Of a stretch of DNA of 64,000 bases, positions 55,253 through 64,000 are shown in pieces; position 1 is the first letter of the stretch, and every line of letters starts with the position of its first letter. The DNA is from Hyphomicrobiaceae bacterium. Lineage in GTDB: Bacteria > Pseudomonadota > Alphaproteobacteria > Rhizobiales > Hyphomicrobiaceae. The position numbers and the translations under genes were made by a program. Location: positions 401,001 through 465,000 of the forward strand of contig JALHMB010000006.1 of assembly GCA_022844275.1 (NCBI GenBank), in the 5' to 3' direction. The notes beneath the pieces are model-generated. The model did no database searches and was not told the DNA's origin. It saw only the letters and a list, made by a program, of their open reading frames with translations.

Positions 55253-55274
55253 AAGGGCGCGTGACCGCGCCCTT
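55253..55274 (-). terminator. Rho-independent terminator after aspartate aminotransferase
   Basis: A perfect 9-bp stem, AAGGGCGCG with CGCGCCCTT, loop of four. Read leftward it ends in TTTTTGC, a clear U-tract, 31 bases after the end of the aminotransferase gene. Confidence 0.88.
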
Positions 55275-55304
55275 CTGTCCTCCTGAAAATCGAGCCGACC
55301 TCGA

Positions 55305-58299
<2,995 letters not shown>

Positions 58300-58497
58300 C
58301 GACGCGCCCCCCATCGAGGTGGCGGAAAGTGTAGCTGTGGCCGAAGGGTTTCACTGACGCTGAGCTTAAATAATTGATCCCCAGCAACCTTTGACCGGCC
58401 GATTGCCGAGTGCTCAATTCCGGGCGGATAGTCCGGCCACGCCCGCACACGTTCCGAGTCGCGGGACCAATTCAGATCAAGTTCAGCGGTTCGGGAG

Positions 58498-59256
58498 ATG
58501 GCTATGCTTTTGAGGTCATTGGCGGTTGGTGCGTGCCTTGCGCTTGCAGCCTGCTCGTCAACGGAAATGGGTGCGGATGCCTTCTCGACGAGTGCGACAG
58601 ATACGGAAGGGGCTCCGAGGAAGAAAGTTGCCCAGCTGCCGCGGTGCGAGCAACCGCTCGGCACCGTCGCGCTGGTCGACAAGGATATCCCGGTGCTTGC
58701 CAGCACGGGGCTCACTGCGCCGTCCTCGGTGCTGCGCCTCATGATTACCCAGTCGAACTGCTTCCAGATCGTCGACCGTGGCGAAGCCATGGATAGCATC
58801 ATGGCGGAGCGCAGCGTTACCAAGAAGGGCAAGCGCTCGCAGCTTGTGCGTGCCGACTACTTCCTGACCCCCGACATTCTCTCCGCGAATGAGAACGCAG
58901 GCGGCGTCGACGCAGGCGTCGGTCGGTTTCTGCCCGGTTACGCCGGCACGGTTGCCGGTTCTCTTTCTGTGAAGGTGCAGGAGGCGCAGGTCGCTATCTA
59001 CCTCACCAGCGGCAAGACGGGCGTACAGGTCGCGGCTGCGACCGGCAAGGCATCGACGGCTGACGCTGGCTTCGACTTCTCGCGCGCGAGTTGGGGTGGG
59101 GCCGGTGGTGGTGGCGTCTACTCGAACACTGAGATCGGCAAGACCGTCTCGGCGGCCTTCTTCGATGCCTATACGAACCTCGTGCGCCAGGTGAGTGCGC
59201 AGCCCCAGCAGGTCGCGAAAGCGCCGACTCCCGTGAAGAAGACGGTGAAGCAGTAG
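58498..59256 (+). CDS. CsgG/HfaB-like lipoprotein
   Basis: A 252-residue exported lipoprotein: signal with lipobox LAAC (Cys19, from MLLRSLAVGACLALAAC), then a CsgG-like domain. Supporting segments are GTVALVDKD, SSVLRLMITQSNCFQIVDRGEAMDSIMAER (the CsgG-type helix-strand leading to VDR), RADYFLTPDI and SLSVKVQEAQVAIYL. CsgG forms outer-membrane secretion pores for curli; HfaB anchors the Caulobacter holdfast. Curli partners csgA/B/E/F are absent here. Many lone members have no known role. A second ATG two codons in may be the true start. Confidence 0.72.
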   Translation: MAMLLRSLAVGACLALAACSSTEMGADAFSTSATDTEGAPRKKVAQLPRCEQPLGTVALVDKDIPVLASTGLTAPSSVLRLMITQSNCFQIVDRGEAMDSIMAERSVTKKGKRSQLVRADYFLTPDILSANENAGGVDAGVGRFLPGYAGTVAGSLSVKVQEAQVAIYLTSGKTGVQVAAATGKASTADAGFDFSRASWGGAGGGGVYSNTEIGKTVSAAFFDAYTNLVRQVSAQPQQVAKAPTPVKKTVKQ

Positions 59257-59291
59257 CGCTCCGCCTCTCAGCGGCGAGTAGGAAAATCCGG

Positions 59292-59316
59292 ACGGGCCGC
59301 CTAACTGGCGGCCCGT
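59292..59316. terminator. Hairpin overlapping the end of folA
   Basis: A perfect 10-bp stem, ACGGGCCGCC with GGCGGCCCGT, loop TAACT. The folA stop codon (CTA at 59301-59303 on the plus strand) straddles the stem-loop border. Read leftward the stem is followed by TTTT a few bases later; read rightward there is no U-tract. It can serve convergent folA and the CsgG-like gene. Confidence 0.65.
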
Positions 59317-59807
59317 TCGTATGTGTGGAGTGTTGCAACCGCGCTATCGCGAGGATCCGGCTGAAGGGGCGTTCGCGAAACCTCGCGCCAGACATTCGGA
59401 TCTAGCTCGGGGAAGTGCGTGTCGCCGTCGGGGCGTGCATGAATGCGCGTGAGGCAGATGCGGCCGGCGATCGGCAACATCGCCGCGAAGATCTCGGCAC
59501 CACCAATCACTGTAATCTCGTCGACACCGCGCGCGGCAGCGCGCGTGCGCGCGATGTCCAGCGCTTCATTGATGCTGCTCGTGCACTCGATGCCATCGGC
59601 AGAGAAGTCGACCTTGCGCGTGACCACGATGTTGTCGCGACCTGCGAGAGGCTTGCCGATCGAGTCATAGGTCTTGCGGCCCATGATCACGGGCTTGCCC
59701 ATGGTGAGGCGGCGGAAGGTCTTCAGATCGGATGGCACGTGCCAAGGGATAGCGCCGTCGCGGCCGATCACGCCGTTCTCGGCCACGGCAACGACGAACG
59801 TGATGAT
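59301..59807 (-). CDS. folA: Dihydrofolate reductase, with no standard start codon at the expected place
   Basis: A 168-residue enzyme reducing dihydrofolate with NADPH. The conserved core is intact: VVAVAENGVIGRDGAIPWHVPSDLKTFRRLT, GKPVIMGRKTYDSIGKPL and ITVIGGAEIF. Aligned to known DHFRs (12 residues before the VIG motif), the first residue should be the codon ATC at 59805-59807. In-frame GTG or TTG codons occur only at 59903 and 59897, deep inside the upstream lipoprotein gene, or at 59786, which would delete the first strand. ATC initiation coupled to the lipoprotein stop (59812) is the simplest reading; a sequencing change is another. Confidence 0.85.
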   Translation of the reverse strand: MITFVVAVAENGVIGRDGAIPWHVPSDLKTFRRLTMGKPVIMGRKTYDSIGKPLAGRDNIVVTRKVDFSADGIECTSSINEALDIARTRAAARGVDEITVIGGAEIFAAMLPIAGRICLTRIHARPDGDTHFPELDPNVWREVSRTPLQPDPRDSAVATLHTYERAAS

Positions 59808-59811
59808 TGGG

Positions 59812-60252
59812 TCAGTCCGACCAGGGTCGTGGTTCTTCGCGCCGAGGTCTGCGCTCGGTCGATGCTGTTTGGACAGGGGCCTGGCGTCTGAAGTCAAAGC
59901 CACACTTCTTTTGAATAGCGACCTGCTCGATGGTCTCGAACTCACCTTTGAGGCGGGCGAGCTCGGCCGAGTTCTGGTCGTTGCCGCCGACAAGGAATGC
60001 TGCCGGCCAGAAAATCACAACAGCAACGCCTGTGGCGATCGCATCGTTCGTCGCCTTCTGATCCTGTACGCCGGATAAGTGGGCGACGCGCGAGGAAATG
60101 CGCTGAGCCTCCAGCGATAGCTGGCTGCAATCATATTGGCTGTACTGCAGCGGCGAAACGTACTGAGGGCCGATCTTGTCCGACGTCGACGCGCAACCTG
60201 CGGACACACTCAATATTGCAGCCAATAATGCTGCTTTCCCGAAACGATCCAT
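59812..60252 (-). CDS. Lipoprotein of unknown function with an internal hydrophobic segment
   Basis: A 146-residue protein with a lipoprotein signal (LAAILSVSAGCAS, Cys20) after MDRFGKAAL. The mature part has a helical region (YDCSQLSLEAQRISSRVAHLSG), a hydrophobic stretch (ATGVAVVIFWPAAFLVGG) and a helical tail ending in basic residues. This resembles small inner- or outer-membrane lipoproteins of the Hyphomicrobiales without known role. The start is the ATG at 60252 behind GGGGGAG. Its stop is four bases upstream of the proposed folA start. Confidence 0.72.
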   Translation of the reverse strand: MDRFGKAALLAAILSVSAGCASTSDKIGPQYVSPLQYSQYDCSQLSLEAQRISSRVAHLSGVQDQKATNDAIATGVAVVIFWPAAFLVGGNDQNSAELARLKGEFETIEQVAIQKKCGFDFRRQAPVQTASTERRPRREEPRPWSD

Positions 60253-60396
60253 ACGCGTACTCCCCCAGCGTCCCGCGCCAAATCGAGCACCAACGTGGAA
60301 TGTCAGCAACTGCCCGTGGCGCACCAGCATCGCAAAGCCGCTGAGTCTGGGACGGAATTGCCACACTTTGATCGGGGGCAATCTGTGCGATCTGCC

Positions 60397-61023
60397 TCAG
60401 CCGGGGATCGCGGCTGCCTTGAAGGGTGCAAGCGCCTCGCAGCGTGCCGTGAAGCGCGCGACGTTCGGCGCCTTCTCGGCGAGGCCCAGGTTCGGCCGCA
60501 CCAACTGAGCGAACGTGAAGCCGACAGCAGTCGTGATATCGGCCTGGCTCATGCGCTCCGTGCCGGCGATCCAATCGTCCGGGCCGAGCTTGGCGATTAT
60601 GCCATCGAGATACTCGAAGCCGGCGACGACCTGCGCATCATTGTGCCGGACCCAAGGCTTGTGGACTTTCTCCTCCGGGCGGAAGCGGTATTCGTAGGCA
60701 GACCACACGGCCTTGTCGACCGAGCCGAGCGCGACAGTGGTGAGCTTCAGAACGTGGCGACGCTCGGCACCGCCCTCGGGCACGAGGCGCCTCTCCGGTC
60801 CGGCCAGCTCGTCGAGGTAGTCGAGGATGATGGCGCTGTCGATCACGGCTTCGCCATCTTCGAGTACGAGCGCTGGAACGCGCGTCAGCGGATTGTGCGG
60901 CGTTACGAGCTCCGGCTTGTCGAAGACCGGCACAGCATCGAGCATGAAGGGAATGTCCATGGCGTTGAGGCTGACTGCCGTGCGGCGCACGTACGGGGAT
61001 CTCAGGATGCCGATCAGTCGCAT
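60397..61023 (-). CDS. Glutathione S-transferase family protein
   Basis: A 208-residue GST with an N-terminal thioredoxin-like domain (MRLIGILRSPYVRRTAVSLNAMDIPF; VPALVLEDGEAVIDSAIILDYLDEL, the glutathione-binding cis-Pro and Asp/Ser) and an all-helical C-terminal domain with the N-capping box motif QADITTAVGFTFA. The catalytic Ser/Cys is probably the Ser in RSPYV. The substrate is unknown. The start is the ATG at 61023 behind GAGGAC. Confidence 0.9.
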   Translation of the reverse strand: MRLIGILRSPYVRRTAVSLNAMDIPFMLDAVPVFDKPELVTPHNPLTRVPALVLEDGEAVIDSAIILDYLDELAGPERRLVPEGGAERRHVLKLTTVALGSVDKAVWSAYEYRFRPEEKVHKPWVRHNDAQVVAGFEYLDGIIAKLGPDDWIAGTERMSQADITTAVGFTFAQLVRPNLGLAEKAPNVARFTARCEALAPFKAAAIPG

Positions 61024-61205
61024 GGATGTCCTCGCGGGTTGGACGTGGGTACGGACCACGCCTCGTTGCCGTCCTCCCTATCTGGCGGCATCGGGCACGA
61101 AGCATCAAGCCCCCACATTCCTGGCCCTTGCCTGCGGCGAGCGATACAGTCGGCCGCGAAGCCCCCAAAGTGGGGCGACCAATCAGTTCCGGGAGGAGCG
61201 CACGC

Positions 61206-61664
61206 ATGCCCATCCGCACCCTGCTGCTGACCGGCGCCATCCTGGCGACCATGCCGGCGGACGCGCTCGCGGCCGACCGCGCCAAGGCGACGCTCGACTG
61301 CAAGGCCGCCAAGAGCCCTGAATTCGCCTATGACTGCACGCTGGACCTCGCCAACGCACGGACGGGCGCGCCGCTCGATGGGGCGACCATCGTCCTCGGC
61401 GCCGACATGCCATCCATGCCCATGGTGCACAATGTGCCGCCCTTCGAGTTCAAGCCGACGGGCCAGCCGGGCCGCTATCAGGCGCGCATCCAGCTCGATA
61501 TGTACGGCCCTTGGGCCATCAAGCTGCGCGTCACCGGGCCGCTGCGGGACGAGGTGGTGGCCGTCTACCAGTTCGGCACCGAGGGCTCGGAGCTGCGCAA
61601 GCGCGGAGCCGGCAGCAAGCCTGCGGCCAAGCCGGAGCCCAAGCCCGGCCAGCACCGCCATTAA
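61206..61664 (+). CDS. Secreted YtkA/FixH-like protein
   Basis: A 152-residue exported protein: signal peptide MPIRTLLLTGAILATMPAD, then an Ig-like beta domain (FAYDCTLDLANARTGAPLDGATIVLGADMPSMPMVHNVPP) with methionines and histidine (MPSMPMVH) in the position seen in YtkA/FixH-type copper-handling proteins, and a Lys/Pro-rich tail. Copper or other metal binding is plausible but not shown. The start is the ATG at 61206 behind GGGAGGAG; an upstream in-frame ATG 60 codons earlier is not family-like. Confidence 0.75.
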   Translation: MPIRTLLLTGAILATMPADALAADRAKATLDCKAAKSPEFAYDCTLDLANARTGAPLDGATIVLGADMPSMPMVHNVPPFEFKPTGQPGRYQARIQLDMYGPWAIKLRVTGPLRDEVVAVYQFGTEGSELRKRGAGSKPAAKPEPKPGQHRH

Positions 61665-61821
61665 TCCGATCCAGGAAATTCCGACTTGAGAGGTCGCGGA
61701 TGCAGTCCGGTGCTTGAGGTGATATCAACGCGCCGGAAGCAGGAGTGAGATGCAAATCTCGGATGGACACCAATGAATGCCCATCTAAGACAATCACACT
61801 CCAGGAAGCGCAGGCACTCAC

Positions 61822-62361
61822 TTGACCATACCCAATCTGATCACGCTCGGCCGTGTCATCATCATTCCCATCATTTTCTGGCTGCTCGTGAGCGGGCAGA
61901 CGCGCAGCGCATTTCTGTTGTTCGTGCTCGCAGGCGTCACCGACGCCGTCGACGGCTGGCTCGCCAAGCGCTGGAACATGCAGACCGAGCTCGGCGCCTA
62001 CCTTGACCCGATGGCCGACAAGCTGTTGATCGTCTCGATCTACGTGGCCCTCGGTGTTGCCGCGCAGCTCCCCTCCTGGCTGGTGATCGCCGTCGTCTCG
62101 CGCGACATCCTCATCGTGCTCGGAGTACTATTGTGTTGGATCATCGGCCAGCCGGTCGCAATTCAGCCGCACGCCGTGAGCAAGGCCAACACAGTTAGTC
62201 AGCTCATGCTCGCAGCGCTCGTGCTGGCGGACGAAGGTTTCAATCTCGGGCTCGGCGGCTTGAGAACGACGCTGATCTGGCTGACGGCCGTGCTGACGGC
62301 GTCCTCGCTCGCGGTCTACGTGCGCACATTCGTGTCGCATCTGGCCGGAAACGGCCGCTGA
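61822..62361 (+). CDS. CDP-alcohol phosphatidyltransferase family protein
   Basis: A 179-residue membrane enzyme with about five helices. The active site is DAVDGWLAKRWN then ELGAYLDPMADK, the DGxxAR-type motif with Lys in place of the Arg. It is of the PgsA / CDP-alcohol class; the exact alcohol is not certain. Initiation is probably at TTG 61822, with no strong ribosome site. The same order, followed by an AI-2E family permease and an HdaA-like gene, is common in Hyphomicrobiales, so a phospholipid-synthesis role near cell-cycle genes is likely. Confidence 0.82.
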   Translation: MTIPNLITLGRVIIIPIIFWLLVSGQTRSAFLLFVLAGVTDAVDGWLAKRWNMQTELGAYLDPMADKLLIVSIYVALGVAAQLPSWLVIAVVSRDILIVLGVLLCWIIGQPVAIQPHAVSKANTVSQLMLAALVLADEGFNLGLGGLRTTLIWLTAVLTASSLAVYVRTFVSHLAGNGR

Positions 62362-62413
62362 GACGACCGGATCGACGACGCCCATCGGCGCGTTGGCCTA
62401 GAGGGGAATTCAG

Positions 62414-63541
62414 GTGCCGAACGACGACGACAGCACGCCGCGTGCCGCCCTTCACACCAACCGGCACCTCACCTTCTGGCTTGTTACTGCCGTGCTCGCA
62501 TTGGGGCTCGTGTGGCTCCTCAGCGATATCCTGCTGCCGTTCGTTGTCGGCGCTGCCATTGCCTTCTTTCTGAACCCGCTGGCCGACAGACTCGCTCAAA
62601 TGGGTCTCGGTCGCACGGGGGCCTCTGCCCTGATCATCATCGTTTGGGCGCTGGTATTGGTGTTCTTATTGATCCTTCTTGGTCCGTTGATTGGCGATCA
62701 GTTCCGTCAGCTCGCCGAGTCGCTGCCGGGGGACATGAAGCGGTTGATGGGGTTGCTCCAGAATGCCGCGCGCAATTTGCTCGGCGCCCGCTATGAGGAA
62801 ATCTACGCAGGCCTCGAGCGCGGATTGGCCGGCATGACTCAAAGCTGGACGACCAGCGTCGGCTGGGCTGTGCAGCGGCTCTGGGATCGCGGGCTCGCGT
62901 TGGTCAATCTGCTCTCACTTATATTGATCACGCCTGTGGTTGCTTTCTATCTGCTCGCCGACTGGCCGCGCGTTGTCGCGCGTATAGACGAGGCTCTGCC
63001 GCGCGAGCACGCTCCGACCATTCGCTTGCTCGCCGGCGAGATCAACGATGCCATCGCTGCATTCGTTCGTGGTCAAGGCACGATCTGCCTGATCCTCGCC
63101 GTACTCTACTCTGTCGGCCTCTCGCTGATCGGATTGCGCTATGGTCTGCTGATCGGGCTGGCAGCCGGACTCATGAGTTTCGTTCCGGTGATCGGCGGTG
63201 CCTTTGGATTTATTCTAGCCAGCGGCGTCGCCATTGCGCAGGGCTGGCCGGATTTGACGCTCTTGTTCAAGGTGGCCGCGGTTTTCGCCGTGATCTCCGT
63301 CGTGGATAGCGGGATCCTATCGCCGCGCATTGTCGGACCACGCGTCGGCCTGCACCCGGTGTGGCTGATCTTCTCGGTGCTTGCTTTCGGCTCGCTACTC
63401 GGCCTCGTCGGCGTTCTCATCGCCGTGCCCGTAGCAGCAGCCATTGCGGTACTGGTCCGTTTTGCGGTTCGCCTCTATCTCGAAAGCGAAATCTATCGCG
63501 GTCCGCCGTCCCCACCGAGCACGGGAGAGGCCGCACCATGA
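62414..63541 (+). CDS. AI-2E family transporter (PerM-like)
   Basis: A 375-residue integral membrane protein with eight or so helices. The family segments are ILLPFVVGAAIAFFLNPLADRL near residues 35-60, GLAAGLMSFVPVIGGAFGFILA, and VDSGILSPRIVGPRVGLHPVWLIFSVLAFGSLLGLVG. Members are exporters or permeases of uncertain substrate; the autoinducer role was shown only for TqsA. GTG at 62414 is the start (GGGG eight bases upstream). The stop overlaps the next ATG (ATGA at 63538-63541). Confidence 0.9.
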   Translation: MPNDDDSTPRAALHTNRHLTFWLVTAVLALGLVWLLSDILLPFVVGAAIAFFLNPLADRLAQMGLGRTGASALIIIVWALVLVFLLILLGPLIGDQFRQLAESLPGDMKRLMGLLQNAARNLLGARYEEIYAGLERGLAGMTQSWTTSVGWAVQRLWDRGLALVNLLSLILITPVVAFYLLADWPRVVARIDEALPREHAPTIRLLAGEINDAIAAFVRGQGTICLILAVLYSVGLSLIGLRYGLLIGLAAGLMSFVPVIGGAFGFILASGVAIAQGWPDLTLLFKVAAVFAVISVVDSGILSPRIVGPRVGLHPVWLIFSVLAFGSLLGLVGVLIAVPVAAAIAVLVRFAVRLYLESEIYRGPPSPPSTGEAAP

Positions 63542-64000
63542 GCCGCGCCAGCGAGCAGTTCGTCTTCGACTGGGGCACGCGCCCGGCGCTCGAGGCCGAG
63601 GACTTCCTCGTCGGCCCGTCGAATGCCGCCGCGGTGGCGCTGGTCGACCGATGGCCGGACTGGGCGATGGCCTCGGCGCTCGTCGTCGGCCCGGCGCAGA
63701 GCGGCAAGAGCCATCTCGCTCACGTCTGGCAGCTCCGGTCCGAGGCCACGATGCTCGCCGCCGCCGAACTCGATGAGATGCATATCCCTGAGCTGATGGG
63801 TCGCCCCGCCGTCGTGGTGGAGGACATCGACCGCGGCATCGCCTCCGAGCAGGCGCTTTTCCACCTGCTCAATCTGGCACGCGAGCAACGTGCATCCCTG
63901 CTGCTGACGTCGCGGGCGCCCGCAGGGGAACTTACGATTGCCCTCCCGGATTTACGATCCAGGCTCAGGGCCCTGGCCATGACCGCGATCGGCGCACCGG
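63538..64000 (+). CDS. hdaA: HdaA/DnaA-like AAA+ protein, 5' part
   Basis: The first 154 residues of a protein that continues past the right edge. It has a DnaA-type AAA+ fold: QFVFDWGTRPALEAEDFLVGPSNAAAVALV, Walker A VVGPAQSGKSHL, Walker B VVVEDIDRG, and sensor I LLLTSRAPAGE. It lacks the N- and C-terminal domains of DnaA, so it is probably the regulator HdaA that, with the sliding clamp, promotes inactivation of DnaA after initiation. It is translationally coupled to the AI-2E family gene by ATGA. Confidence 0.85.
   Translation, partial: MSRASEQFVFDWGTRPALEAEDFLVGPSNAAAVALVDRWPDWAMASALVVGPAQSGKSHLAHVWQLRSEATMLAAAELDEMHIPELMGRPAVVVEDIDRGIASEQALFHLLNLAREQRASLLLTSRAPAGELTIALPDLRSRLRALAMTAIGAP

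Overview
The window is a GC-rich piece of an alphaproteobacterial chromosome, most likely from the order Hyphomicrobiales. This is judged from family content and local gene order: a TIGR02300 zinc-ribbon protein, lipA-ratA facing a CinA/PncC gene, and a CDP-alcohol phosphatidyltransferase / AI-2E family permease / HdaA-type DnaA homologue run at the right edge. It reads as ordinary core and metabolic chromosome. I see no rRNA, tRNA, insertion sequence, prophage or CRISPR array. About 55 protein genes are supported, two of them cut by the window edges.

Layout. 0-3.7 kb: the start of an FAD monooxygenase, a small membrane protein, a thiolase-fold protein without its catalytic cysteines paired with a DUF35 OB-fold protein, and a metallo-beta-lactamase-fold protein. 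3.9-9.8 kb: a complete urea ABC transporter operon (urtABCDE) behind a near-perfect sigma-54 promoter, with hairpins after urtA and a dense set of mutually exclusive inverted repeats between urtC and urtD. 9.9-23.5 kb: secreted small proteins, a PPOX flavoprotein, malate synthase G, an SGNH hydrolase, an L,D-transpeptidase, an acyl-CoA dehydrogenase, a protein-isoaspartate methyltransferase family protein, an AsmA protein and acetoacetyl-CoA synthetase. 23.6-26.8 kb: a leftward set nspC / SDR / MFS. 27-34.8 kb: radA, then a tandem pair of GMC flavo-oxidoreductases with a ferredoxin-like cysteine motif, one fused to an alpha/beta hydrolase, and a DHDPS-family aldolase or lyase. 34.8-47 kb: a Spy-like periplasmic protein, the CinA/PncC gene, ratA, lipA, a GlsB-type membrane protein, an MFS pump, a four-domain rhodanese, a zinc peptidase, a lone rfbB, two methyltransferases (the second of SpoU/TrmH type) and oligoendopeptidase F. 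47-64 kb: a sigma-54 activator response regulator, pssA, a large hybrid sensor kinase, manC, aspartate aminotransferase, a TIGR02300 protein, an aspartoacylase-like hydrolase, a CsgG-like lipoprotein, folA with no usual start codon, a GST, a CDP-alcohol phosphatidyltransferase, an AI-2E family permease and the start of hdaA.

How the genes work together. The clearest functional unit is urea scavenging under presumed nitrogen control: sigma-54 promoter, periplasmic binder, two permeases and two ATPases. Acetoacetyl-CoA synthetase, acyl-CoA dehydrogenase and malate synthase G fit acetyl-CoA and glyoxylate-linked carbon use. The thiolase-like/DUF35 pair and the GMC/hydrolase pair both hint at oxidation of alcohol- or sterol-like substrates, but they lie 26 kb apart and need not be linked. 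A family of GC-rich palindromic repeats sits at three gene borders. The two items I would look at first are the nested repeats in front of urtD and the Fe-S-motif GMC pair with its cysteine-nucleophile hydrolase fusion.
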